This document shows, in pieces, positions 36,314 through 43,763 of a stretch of 64,000 bases of DNA. Position numbers and translations under genes: made by a program. Source of the DNA: JAEUJZ01 sp964460115 (lineage in GTDB: Bacteria > Myxococcota_A > Polyangia > Palsa-1104 > JAEUJZ01); contig CAYWPR010000025.1 in NCBI GenBank assembly GCA_964460115.1, positions 1 through 64,000 on the forward strand. The letters are read 5' to 3'. The stretch's first letter is position 1. The number at the start of each line of letters is the position of its first letter. The notes under the pieces are model-generated. The model was not told where the DNA came from. It did not search any database and was given only the letters and a program-made list of their open reading frames with translations.

Positions 36314-37084
36314 TCATGGAGGCGGCGGCGCTCTGAGCAGCGCTAGCGCTTGGACGTGCGCGCCGGATGCCGAAAGCGCGGTCGCGCAAGCCAGCGCCGT
36401 CGCCCCGGTTGTTACCACATCGTCAAAAAGCAGAATCCGCTTGCCGGCGACCTGGGTTTTGGCGAGCCGGCTGAGCGCAAAAGCCCCTTGCGTTCGCGCG
36501 AAGCGCTCGGCCAAATCCATTTTTTGCGCCGGCGGATCGATACGGGTGCGGCACAGCGCGGTTGCAAAGAGCGGCAGCGTCTGATTCAGCTCGGCCGCGG
36601 TCAAAGCCGCGCGGGCCAAAAGCGTCGCTTGGTTGTAGCCACGCTGGCGCAAACGCTGAGGGTGCAGCGGTACCGGCATGACCATGTCAAAGGGCCTAGC
36701 ACCGGCATGGGGCGCCGCAATCTTTCGCAAAAGCGGCGCTAGCAGGCGGCCCAAGGGAACCGCCAAATCATCGCGGCCCTGCCATTTGAAACGCATCAGC
36801 GCATCCGCCAATACTCCGCCGTATTCATAGGGCGCGTGAATGCGAGCAAGCTGCGGCGCCAATCGAAGGCAGTCGAGACATCCTCGCCGCAAACTCGCTT
36901 CTCCAAGGGGTGCGGCGCAGCGCACGCAGGCGCTGTGCGGATCGATCGCAGACAACAATGGCAGACAATGGGAACAAAAACTCGCATTGCCTGCAACCGG
37001 CTCAGCATCGCATCCGGGGCACTTCCGTGGCCAAAGTAGATCCGCGCAGGCTGCTTCGAAATTTCGCCAAAGGCCAGCAATCAT
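36314..37084 (-). CDS. ComF-family phosphoribosyltransferase-like protein
   Basis: About 256 residues from ATG 37084 (a GTG at 37090 is an alternative). A Cys-rich N-terminal zinc domain (CPGC, CSHC, CVRC, CLDC pairs) is followed by a phosphoribosyltransferase fold with the PRPP loop LLFDDVVTTGATA and the upstream PVPLHPQRLRQRGYNQ block. Related to ComF/GntX proteins needed for DNA uptake in competent bacteria; the biochemical activity is not established. It is 76 bp ahead of the second kinase gene's stop, same strand. A secreted ComEC-like hydrolase lies 6 kb away, but no true ComEC channel gene is present. Confidence 0.88.
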   Translation of the reverse strand: MIAGLWRNFEAACADLLWPRKCPGCDAEPVAGNASFCSHCLPLLSAIDPHSACVRCAAPLGEASLRRGCLDCLRLAPQLARIHAPYEYGGVLADALMRFKWQGRDDLAVPLGRLLAPLLRKIAAPHAGARPFDMVMPVPLHPQRLRQRGYNQATLLARAALTAAELNQTLPLFATALCRTRIDPPAQKMDLAERFARTQGAFALSRLAKTQVAGKRILLFDDVVTTGATALACATALSASGAHVQALALLRAPPPP

Positions 37085-37160
37085 GCCCACTTATCGGCGT
37101 CGACTTTGCGAAGTTGCTGAATGTCTCGCTCAATCCTGCTCGAGGATTTTGCGCTGGGCG

Positions 37161-39260
37161 CTATTTCAGGCGGCCGTAGGGATCGTGGTTGTTGTCTTCG
37201 GGCTCATCGCTTGGCTTGGCAGGGGGCGCAGGGCTTGATTCTTCGGCCTTGCTGGGTGAAGCAGGCGGCGCGGGCGAGTTTGGCGGCGCCACAGCGGCCG
37301 GAGGCGCCGCAGGTGCAGCCGTAGAAGTAGATGCCGAAGACGGCAATGCCGCACTGGATGCGGCCGGCGCCGAAGCGGGCGCGGCCGCAGCGGACGCGGG
37401 CGGGGCGGGCGCAGGAGAAGCAGGCGGGGTAGCAGCAGGCGCAGACGGCGCAGCGGGCAGCGCCCCCGGCCCTGGCGAAGCTGGTGTAGGCGGTACGGCA
37501 GTCGCAACCGGCAGCGGCCCAGCGGCCGGTGCCAGCGCTGATACGGCTGCGGGCGCCGCTCCAGCCGCGCCGGAGGCAGGCGGGGCGCCGCCGCTCCCTG
37601 GCGCAGCGGTAGCAGGAGACGTCGTGAGATTTTGCGCCCCGAAGCCAGTCGAACCGTAACCAAGTGGCCGCGGGCCGGTCGGCGGCGGAACCGCCGTAAC
37701 CGCTTGGTTTGGAACATGCGCATCGGAGCCTTTGCCGGCATTTGACAGAGTCGCCGGGCGACCGGCATTGACAGAGCGAGCGCTGCCGTTTGGCCGAATC
37801 AGAGGAACCGCGGTGGCGGCAGGCACAGGAGGCGCGGCAGCAGGCTGTGCAGTCAGCGCCGGTGCGGGCGCCGCCACACGATAATGCGCATAAAGCATCC
37901 CCATGACGACCCCGATCACAATGGCACTGGCGCCGCTTACAATCGGCATCCAGTAACGCTGCCAGAAGGTCCGCGGTGTGGCAGAAGCGGCAAATTCATC
38001 GAAGTTCGCCGCCGAGCGCGCTGCCGCCGAGCGACCGCTACGTAGCGCCTGCCGATGCCGCAGGCGCGGCCCTTTGTCAGGCGAATGCGCCGCGACGACG
38101 TCGGTAGCGCGGCGACGGCGCTGGGGTGCTGCCTGGAGGCTGCTCGCTTCGCGCGCCTCTCGCTCATTGCCATCGTCATCATTGGCAGTCCCTGAGAAGC
38201 TTGGACTTTTTTGGCTGCTATACCAATTCTCGACTTGCGTAGAGGCTGGCGCTTCGGAGGAGATTTTTCCTGAAGATTTCAGTCCAGAACGCGGCAGGCT
38301 AGGTTCGGCTTCGGAGGACAGATCCGCAATCACCTCGCGCAAGGCGGTTGCCACCAGGGCGGCCGTTTGCGGACGAGCTGCCGGGTCCTTGGCCAGCATC
38401 TTGCGGATAAGCTCGGCAAGCGCCGCGGACATTCGCGGGTTTTTGCTGCGCGGATCCGGCACGGGATCGCGCACCTGACGCAGCAGCACTTGCAGCCCCT
38501 GCTGACCATCAAAGGGCACCCGCCCTGTAGCCATTTGAAAAAGAATGCAACCCAGCGAATAAATATCGGCGCGCCCATCGACCGGCTGCCCAGCGGCCTG
38601 CTCGGGGGCAATATAGTGCGGCGTGCCAAATACGGTACCCATGCGCGAGATGGCATCTTCGCCCGGCGCCGCGTGCGCGAGCATTTTGGCGATGCCAAAA
38701 TCAACGATCTTGACCACTTCGGATTCGCCGCGTTTCTCGGTAAGTAGGATATTTTCGGGTTTCAGATCGCGGTGCACAATGCCTTGGCCATGCGCTTCGG
38801 CCAGGGCCGAAGCAATTTGGGCGCCTATATGCACAATGCGCCGCAGCGGCAGAGGCTTGTCGACACCTAATACAGCCGAAAGCGGTTCGCCCTCGACAAA
38901 TTCCATGACCAAAAAGGGCACGCCCTCTTCGGTTTGACCCACCATATGGACGGTGGCGATATTCGAGTGGTTCAGTCGAGCCCCAGCGCGCGCTTCGCGC
39001 ACAAAGCGCTTGACTACATCGGGATCCTTCAACAGATCGGCGCGTAGCAATTTGACAGCAACTTCGCGATCGATGCCGACCTGAGTGGCGCGATAGACCG
39101 TGCCGGTCGCCCCGTGTCCGCATACCGATTGAATTTGAAACTGCCCCATGAGGGTTCGGCCGAGCATCGATACAGCGACGGGGACGACGGCGTAACCATC
39201 TACGGGACAGAAACGAACGCTATTCTCGTAGCGCTTTCGGCAATGGCTGCACTCGGTCAC
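37161..39260 (-). CDS. Ser/Thr protein kinase with zinc-ribbon N-terminus and Pro/Ala-rich extracytoplasmic tail
   Basis: 699 residues from GTG 39260, chosen because it sits directly ahead of a zinc ribbon (Cys4, Cys7, Cys18, FCPVDG); ATG 39353 would add 31 residues. The kinase domain spans about 41-300 with Lys70, HRD 163-165, DFG 187-189 and APE 218-220, all intact. A basic linker leads to one membrane helix at about 475-500, and the last 200 residues are almost purely Pro, Ala, Ser and Gly with no recognisable fold. Membrane kinase facing the cytoplasm, with a flexible periplasmic tail that may cross the wall. It lies just downstream of hsp20 on the same strand and could be co-expressed with it. 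Confidence 0.88.
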   Translation of the reverse strand: MTECSHCRKRYENSVRFCPVDGYAVVPVAVSMLGRTLMGQFQIQSVCGHGATGTVYRATQVGIDREVAVKLLRADLLKDPDVVKRFVREARAGARLNHSNIATVHMVGQTEEGVPFLVMEFVEGEPLSAVLGVDKPLPLRRIVHIGAQIASALAEAHGQGIVHRDLKPENILLTEKRGESEVVKIVDFGIAKMLAHAAPGEDAISRMGTVFGTPHYIAPEQAAGQPVDGRADIYSLGCILFQMATGRVPFDGQQGLQVLLRQVRDPVPDPRSKNPRMSAALAELIRKMLAKDPAARPQTAALVATALREVIADLSSEAEPSLPRSGLKSSGKISSEAPASTQVENWYSSQKSPSFSGTANDDDGNEREAREASSLQAAPQRRRRATDVVAAHSPDKGPRLRHRQALRSGRSAAARSAANFDEFAASATPRTFWQRYWMPIVSGASAIVIGVVMGMLYAHYRVAAPAPALTAQPAAAPPVPAATAVPLIRPNGSARSVNAGRPATLSNAGKGSDAHVPNQAVTAVPPPTGPRPLGYGSTGFGAQNLTTSPATAAPGSGGAPPASGAAGAAPAAVSALAPAAGPLPVATAVPPTPASPGPGALPAAPSAPAATPPASPAPAPPASAAAAPASAPAASSAALPSSASTSTAAPAAPPAAVAPPNSPAPPASPSKAEESSPAPPAKPSDEPEDNNHDPYGRLK

Positions 39261-39379
39261 AGCTTTGGTTTTAGCATCCGATGAAGCAATGCGGAAGCCG
39301 GGTACGCTGCAATTTCGAGGAAGCAGGCTCGCTACGCATGGGCCGCTCCGCATTGCCAGCTGCGGTCTGAAAGGGCCGG

Positions 39380-39874
39380 CTAGGCTTTAGCGGTAGTCGT
39401 GCCAAAGTTAATTTTCTTGGGTTGCGCTTCAGGCTTTTTAGGAATGCTTATGGTCAGCACACCTTCCTTCAGGTCGGCGCAGCTCTTCTCGCAGTCCGCG
39501 GTATTGGGAAGGGTAAAGGTGCGCGAAAATGAGCCGTAGGAGCGCTCATAAAGATAATAATTTTCGTCTTGGCGCCTCTCTTCGGCATCGCGTTTTCCGC
39601 AAATCACCAGTTGGTTGTCGTTGACGGTAATCTGCAGATCCGCTTCTTTGATGCCGGGAACGTCGGCTTTGAACAAGAAGCTGTCCTTGTTTTCACGGAC
39701 TTCAAAATCCGGCAGAAAGCTCGGCTCTCCCGCAGAAACCATTGGTCCCATTTCCTGAAATGGATCCCAGTGCAGAAGGGAACGCATGAATTGAAACGGA
39801 TTTCGCGCGATGCTGGGCGTCATGGATGTGGGAAGCGCGCCGTCCTTTTGTTTCTGTACATTCAATGCAGTCAT
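39380..39874 (-). CDS. small heat shock protein, Hsp20 family
   Basis: 164-residue alpha-crystallin-type chaperone that holds unfolding proteins. The crystallin domain is about 50-145, with FLFKADVPGIKEADLQITV and the later LKEGVLTISIPK motif; the C-terminal PKKINF stretch contains the usual I-x-I-like tail region. A strong ribosome site AAGGAGG lies 6-7 bases before ATG 39874. Upstream, at 39996-40012, is a -24/-12 promoter match, giving a leader of about 110 nt. It forms a stress group with two universal stress proteins and a CBS protein. Confidence 0.94.
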   Translation of the reverse strand: MTALNVQKQKDGALPTSMTPSIARNPFQFMRSLLHWDPFQEMGPMVSAGEPSFLPDFEVRENKDSFLFKADVPGIKEADLQITVNDNQLVICGKRDAEERRQDENYYLYERSYGSFSRTFTLPNTADCEKSCADLKEGVLTISIPKKPEAQPKKINFGTTTAKA

Positions 39875-39995
39875 GTTCCACCTCCTTTTTTGTATCTTGC
39901 TCGGAGCTCATGTTTTGCATTTTTTCACCGGCTGATTTCTCCTCGCTACGGTGAAGGGTGCAAAACGTGAGCGCAGGCAAGCTGCCCGACGTTTT

Positions 39996-40012
39996 TGCAA
40001 ACCATATGCCAA
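39996..40012 (-). promoter_or_regulatory. sigma54 (-24/-12) promoter of hsp20
   Basis: Read on the minus strand the site is TTGGCATATGGTTTGCA: TGGCA at -24, TTGCA at -12, with GG and GC exactly ten bases apart. The only core deviation is T for C after TGGCA. The start is predicted near 39986, 110 nt before the gene. Confidence 0.6.
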
Positions 40013-40289
40013 AATCTCTGAGGCGCCGCCCTTGTAGAGCTCAGCAGCAAAACAGCCTGGCGCGGATTCTTAAAGAAGTAATTCGATGCTTAGGAATTGC
40101 TGCTTGTCCCTTTTAGGGTGCTTAGGATTCAGGAACTCTTCTTTTCCAGGATGCGCTCCAGCCGTTTCGATCAAGTCGACCTAGGTGTGCGGGGTTATAC
40201 AGCACACCTGTGCGCAGGGGCTCACATTGCAGAGCTGTAGGATTTACCGCTACATTTCGTTCGACTTGCATAGATTCCGAACAACTGCA

Positions 40290-40328
40290 TTTGTCCTCTC
40301 TGTGTCCGAAAAACGGACAAATTGTCCG
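40290..40328. promoter_or_regulatory. nested inverted repeats of TGTCCG/CGGACA
   Basis: One CGGACAA element (40314-40320) pairs with three partners: TTTGTCC at 40290-40296, TGTCCG at 40303-40308 (5-bp spacer) and TTGTCCG at 40322-40328 (1-bp spacer, 15-bp palindrome). A further CGGAC lies close by at about 40344. This looks like an array of binding sites for a dimeric regulator, about 330 bp upstream of the predicted hsp20 start. The regulator is not identifiable from sequence. Confidence 0.5.
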
Positions 40329-40472
40329 AATGTGTACGCCACGCGGACGGCTATGCGATGTTCGATCAAAATGCCAGTGTTGTAGATATAAAGGATGCTG
40401 AAGGCGCAAGACGACGATAGCCGTTCAGCGTCGAAGGTTCAGATGCGCCGGACTAGCTTGGACGCTGCGCGC

Positions 40473-40970
40473 TCAGCTCAAAAAAGAGCGGTCGAGTCGA
40501 TGCTCGGCAGCGGCTATCTGCTCTTCCGGCGGAACCACAACCACTGGAATCGGACTGTGCCGGCAAAGAGCTGTCGAAACGCTGCCCAAAAGCGTCCGCA
40601 TGAGCGGCCCACGACCATAACTTCCGACGACGATTAGCTCGGGTTTTAGTTGGTCGATGGCTTCTAACAAGCCGTCTAAAGGCATTCCATCAAAAATATG
40701 TACGGAATATTTCACGCGGTTTGCGACGACCCGCTCGCATAGCTCGATGCATAAATTGCGCTGGCCTTGACGCTGCTGCAAAAGCCGTTCCGCGACGTCT
40801 ATGAATGTATCGGGAGGGTCGGACGCAGCGGAATGCAGTTCGCAAATATGCACCACGTGCAGTTGTACAGAGAGCTTTTGGGCCAAACGCACGGCTTGGC
40901 GCAAAGCCCGTTCTGCGCCGGCGCTAAAATCTACTGCGACGAGAATGCTTGGCTCGGAAGAAGTCTGCAT
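40473..40970 (-). CDS. universal stress protein (UspA family)
   Basis: 165-residue single-domain Usp. The strand ILVAVDFSAGAERAL opens the fold and the ATP-binding signature GSYGRGPLMRTLLGSVS (G-x2-G-x9-G-S) is complete, so nucleotide binding is likely. ATG 40970 with GGAG five bases upstream is chosen over GTG 40997, which would lie inside a possible -24/-12 promoter. Divergent from the CBS gene. Usp proteins of this type accumulate in starvation or low oxygen; here they are grouped with Hsp20, as in many anaerobic or stress islands. Confidence 0.93.
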   Translation of the reverse strand: MQTSSEPSILVAVDFSAGAERALRQAVRLAQKLSVQLHVVHICELHSAASDPPDTFIDVAERLLQQRQGQRNLCIELCERVVANRVKYSVHIFDGMPLDGLLEAIDQLKPELIVVGSYGRGPLMRTLLGSVSTALCRHSPIPVVVVPPEEQIAAAEHRLDRSFLS

Positions 40971-40983
40971 GACTCCATAGTTT

Positions 40984-41000
40984 TGCAAGATGTGCACCAG
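40984..41000 (-). promoter_or_regulatory. possible sigma54 promoter of the first universal stress gene
   Basis: Minus-strand CTGGTGCACATCTTGCA has GG-N10-GC spacing and a perfect TTGCA, but the -24 box is TGGTGC rather than TGGCAC. The start would fall only about 4 nt before ATG 40970, leaving no room for the ribosome site, so this may be chance. Confidence 0.28.
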
Positions 41001-41049
41001 AAATAGGAATGCTTGCCGAAACTTTGGCAGAAAGCGGCTTGTTCAGCCT

Positions 41050-41066
41050 TTGGCATACCGCTTGAA
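41050..41066 (+). promoter_or_regulatory. possible sigma54 promoter of the CBS gene
   Basis: TTGGCATACCGCTTGAA matches TGGCA and TTG of the consensus with the correct spacing; the invariant GC of -12 is GA. A start near 41077 would favour a start codon at 41106 for the CBS protein. Confidence 0.3.
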
Positions 41067-41078
41067 ACGCGACTGTCC

Positions 41079-41504
41079 ATGAAGAGAGCCATTCCTACGA
41101 TTTCAATGTATATGACCATTACTCCGCACACCGCGCGGCCCAGTATGTCCCTAGATGAAGCGATGAAACTTATGCGCGAGCGTCACATTCGCCATCTGCC
41201 GATTCTGGACGGTGGCCGGCTGGTCGGCATGCTTAGCGAAGGAGACATCCGCGTACTTGAGTCCGCCGCCGATGCCGGCCCGATGACCGCTGAAGAAGCC
41301 ATGGTACAAGACGTATACGTCGTTTCACCCAGCACTCCGCTTGATGAAGTTGCTGAGAAGATGGCCAGTAAGAAATGTGGCTCCGCCGTGGTGATGCAAA
41401 ATCAAAAACTGGTCGGCATCTTTACCGTGGTGGATGCATTGTTCGCTCTTTCAAAGCTTTTGCAGACAAACGACGTCACAACAGAATCCAGCGCGGGCGC
41501 CTAA
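41079..41504 (+). CDS. CBS-pair domain protein
   Basis: 141 residues from ATG 41079 (ATG 41106 or the upstream 41013 are alternatives; none has a clear ribosome site). It consists of two CBS motifs and nothing else: about 10-62 (MTITPHTARPSMSLDEAMKLM...RLVGMLSEGDI) and 74-128 (MVQDVYVVSPSTPLDEVAEKM...LVGIFTVVDAL). Such stand-alone Bateman modules bind adenine nucleotides and act as energy sensors. It is divergent from the first Usp gene and convergent with the second, with a 12-bp hairpin in between. Its partner enzyme is unknown. Confidence 0.9.
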   Translation: MKRAIPTISMYMTITPHTARPSMSLDEAMKLMRERHIRHLPILDGGRLVGMLSEGDIRVLESAADAGPMTAEEAMVQDVYVVSPSTPLDEVAEKMASKKCGSAVVMQNQKLVGIFTVVDALFALSKLLQTNDVTTESSAGA

Positions 41505-41538
41505 AGTGAAAACAAGCACCCTCGAGCATCACTTCGGT

Positions 41539-41573
41539 ACATCGCGCATCCGTTCAAGTCCGATGCGCGATGT
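41539..41573. terminator. hairpin between convergent CBS and Usp genes
   Basis: ACATCGCGCATC (41539-41550) and GATGCGCGATGT (41562-41573) form a perfect 12-bp stem with an 11-nt loop in the 76-bp convergent gap. No clear T-run follows on either strand, so it may block read-through or stabilise 3' ends rather than be a classic intrinsic terminator. Confidence 0.55.
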
Positions 41574-41580
41574 TCAAAGC

Positions 41581-42207
41581 TTAATAGCGCACACGCAGCT
41601 CGGGATTGACATCGTAGCCGCCCACCCCGGCTGGGCTGACATTGACCGAGCCGCTGCTTGAATCGTTGGTGCGGTTTAGATCAAGCCGATCACCGACGCT
41701 TTGTCCCACCGATGGAAGCGCAGGTTCGATCTCGGGTGCGGGGGTCAGTTTGGCTGCAACCATGCGATCCGGAGACGGAACCACCAGCACCGGAACCGGG
41801 CTTAACCGTGTCAACTGCGTTGAGACACTGCCCATAAGTAGCCGCATGACGGCCCCATAGCCATGGCTGCCGACGACCACCATATCTGGATGCACCTCGC
41901 TCACCAGATCCAGCATACCGCGCACCGGATCGCCCATCCGCAGATGCACTTCGACACTTATCTTGCTTCCCAGCATGGCGCGCAATCGCTCCAGCCGTTC
42001 TCGAGCCTGCTGCGCATCCTGAAAGTGGCTTGGAACATTCAGCCCAAGATCTGTGGGTGCCGCCAAGTTGGCGTTCAAGGGGTTGATGTGACAAAGGTGC
42101 ATGACTGCACCCAGCCGTTCAGCCAAGGCTTGCGCTTGATACATCGCCGCTGCTGAACTGTCACTAAAGTCGATACCAACAAGAATCTGAAAGATTCCGG
42201 ATTTCAT
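41581..42207 (-). CDS. universal stress protein with C-terminal extension
   Basis: 208 residues. Residues 1-150 are a Usp domain with ILVGIDFSDSSAAAM at the start and the ATP motif GSHGYGAVMRLLMGSVS complete. About 58 additional residues follow (PAPEIEPALPSVGQ...NVSPAGVGGYDVNPELRVRY), polar and Pro/Ser/Asn-rich, without family similarity. GGAGG stands seven bases before ATG 42207, and a near-perfect -24/-12 promoter lies at 42241-42256. It faces the CBS gene across a hairpin. Confidence 0.93.
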   Translation of the reverse strand: MKSGIFQILVGIDFSDSSAAAMYQAQALAERLGAVMHLCHINPLNANLAAPTDLGLNVPSHFQDAQQARERLERLRAMLGSKISVEVHLRMGDPVRGMLDLVSEVHPDMVVVGSHGYGAVMRLLMGSVSTQLTRLSPVPVLVVPSPDRMVAAKLTPAPEIEPALPSVGQSVGDRLDLNRTNDSSSGSVNVSPAGVGGYDVNPELRVRY

Positions 42208-42240
42208 GGAAGCCTCCTATTTCTCACAGAACAGAAGGGA

Positions 42241-42256
42241 AGCAAGCCATGTGCCA
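42241..42256 (-). promoter_or_regulatory. sigma54 (-24/-12) promoter of the second universal stress gene
   Basis: Minus-strand TGGCACATGGCTTGCT equals the TGGCAC-N5-TTGCW consensus at every fixed position. The predicted start near 42230 gives a 24-nt leader with GGAGG before ATG 42207. This is the best sigma54 match I found in the window. Confidence 0.7.
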
Positions 42257-42279
42257 TCTATCAGCAAAAGGACGTGCTT

Positions 42280-42561
42280 TTACAGATAGATTGTGCCGCC
42301 GCCGTCGGGCGCACCGCCAGATGGTTTGTGCGGGGTGAGCGAACCGGCAGGAGGTGGAATCAGGTCAAAAGTCAGCTTGAGCCAGCTTCCTTCGCGGACC
42401 TCTTTGGGCAAAAGATGAGCCGGCAACGAATAGCCGCGCCATTCGTCGTCTTCGGTTTGCAGCAAAATACGAGCCACTCCGGATTCAATAGCATCGACAT
42501 AAGCAGATGTGTGGCTTTGGGCCGACTCGGCGGCACCAGGCGGCGTGGGGGTCTTGCTCAT
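42280..42561 (-). CDS. DUF3006-like small protein
   Basis: 93 residues. The core AYVDAIESGVARILLQTEDDEWRG...LPAHLLPKEVREGSWLKLTF matches the pattern of DUF3006 proteins, which are habitually encoded next to ComEC-like secreted hydrolases. Cytoplasmic by lack of a signal. The ATG overlaps the stop of the hydrolase gene in an ATGA arrangement, so the two are translationally coupled. The function of DUF3006 is unknown. A longer open frame runs upstream through the hydrolase gene but is only its shadow. Confidence 0.72.
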   Translation of the reverse strand: MSKTPTPPGAAESAQSHTSAYVDAIESGVARILLQTEDDEWRGYSLPAHLLPKEVREGSWLKLTFDLIPPPAGSLTPHKPSGGAPDGGGTIYL

Positions 42562-43667
42562 GGATGACAATCCTCTGCGGGAACTCGACCGCTGGCAATC
42601 GCCTCGGCGCGGTTTTTCCAGGTCTGCAAGTTGTCGGCGCGAATGCGGCGCGCCGCTGCACAAGTGTCTCGATGAAACAGATTGGAGGAACGGCTGCCCA
42701 CAAACGCCGGCACGCTCGGCGAATCGGCAGCCACCGCAGAAGTCGCCGGCCGATCCGGTGGTACAGCCGCTTGTGATGGGGATATGTTGGCGGTTTGGTA
42801 TTTTCCGCGAACATTTTCGGCCCGCCAAGCTTGGCCGTCGCGGCTGCGCAAAAGGATGGCTCCGCCGTGACCTTGCTGATCCGTGCGCAAAACCTCTGCA
42901 TGAATGCGAAAAAGCCGTCCCAGCGCTTCGGCGGTTGGATGTCCGTAGTCGTTTACCGTAGCGACCGAGATCACAGCCCACCGCGGCATCACCGCTGCCA
43001 AAAATGGCTCCGTCGAAGAAAATTTTCCTCCATGGTGCGCGACTTTGAGCACTTCGGCCTGCAATTGGCCAAGCTCGCTTCGATAATGGCCCAGCAGCCA
43101 CTTTTCGGTCTCCGGTTCGGCGTCGCCGGCAAATAGCGCCGTCCGCCCCCGCCAAGTCAATCGCACAAGCACCGAGTTGGCATTGACATCGGAGCGGGTG
43201 TGGCTGAGCCACGGCTGCGGCGGCGACAGAAATCGCAAAATCGCCCCATCGCCGATATCGATGATGCGTCCCATCGTCGCCGCTTTGACCGCAACGCCGC
43301 GCGCCAAAAGCGTCTTGCGCAACGCCACATAAGCCGGTGAGGTACTGGCATAGTCGGCGTCCATGTACAGCGCCACCGGCATGCTCTCGATCACTTTGCG
43401 CAGTCCCCCCAAGTGATCCAGATGCGGATGGCTGAGCAAAACAAGGTCGAGGCGATCGACGCCCCAATTGGCCAGTCCCTGCAAAAGCGCGTCCGTCCCT
43501 TCGGGTGGGCCGCCATCGATAAGGATGCGCTTGCCCGTCGGCGAAATCAAAAGCGCGGCATCCCCCTGCCCGACATCGAAAAAGATCAGCGACAGCTCGG
43601 CGGCCGAGACCGGACGGGCCGAGACCAGCAAAGACAACCAGAAACACAGAAATGCCAGAAACCGCAC
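42558..43667 (-). CDS. secreted ComEC-like metallo-beta-lactamase-fold hydrolase
   Basis: 369 residues starting GTG 43667 with a signal peptide (cleavage near VSAAE, residue 23). The metal motif HPHLDH (80-85) and the FFDVGQGDA strand are those of the soluble domain of ComEC/Rec2. The C-terminal 50 residues (FVGSRSSNLFHRDTCAAARRI...REEAI-like) resemble the small Ada-type zinc domain seen at the end of secreted nucleases, here with only two Cys. It is likely a periplasmic or extracellular nuclease or phosphodiesterase. Coupled to the DUF3006 gene by a 4-bp overlap. No ComEC membrane channel is encoded. Confidence 0.85.
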   Translation of the reverse strand: MRFLAFLCFWLSLLVSARPVSAAELSLIFFDVGQGDAALLISPTGKRILIDGGPPEGTDALLQGLANWGVDRLDLVLLSHPHLDHLGGLRKVIESMPVALYMDADYASTSPAYVALRKTLLARGVAVKAATMGRIIDIGDGAILRFLSPPQPWLSHTRSDVNANSVLVRLTWRGRTALFAGDAEPETEKWLLGHYRSELGQLQAEVLKVAHHGGKFSSTEPFLAAVMPRWAVISVATVNDYGHPTAEALGRLFRIHAEVLRTDQQGHGGAILLRSRDGQAWRAENVRGKYQTANISPSQAAVPPDRPATSAVAADSPSVPAFVGSRSSNLFHRDTCAAARRIRADNLQTWKNRAEAIASGRVPAEDCHP

Positions 43668-43763
43668 CCGTTAATGATATCTGCAACATGGGCGTCATTT
43701 CTCGGAGATCGACCAAGAAAGTTGCGCAGCGGCGCATTGGAAACGAGCTATTCTGTGCCGCTC

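Larger units (their letters stand above)
39875..40472. other. 598-bp non-coding regulatory region
   Basis: Between the hsp20 start and the 3' end of the first universal stress gene, both on the minus strand. I find no convincing gene: the short open frames lack family similarity and ribosome sites. It holds the -24/-12 promoter match at 39996-40012 and the cluster of TGTCCG/CGGACA half-sites at 40290-40328. Confidence 0.7.

Noticed and set aside
37189..37659. Gly/Ala-rich plus-strand frame of 156 codons
   Set aside because: It is the complement of the Pro/Ala tail of the kinase gene.
40290..40328. LexA, FNR or Fur box
   Set aside because: The TGTCCG core does not match the usual LexA (CTGT-N8-ACAG), FNR (TTGAT-N4-ATCAA) or Fur patterns, so no named regulator is claimed.
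42562..43737. A 485-codon minus-strand frame overlapping the hydrolase gene
   Set aside because: Only its last 93 codons (DUF3006) are real; the rest overlaps the certain hydrolase in another frame and has no protein-like pattern.
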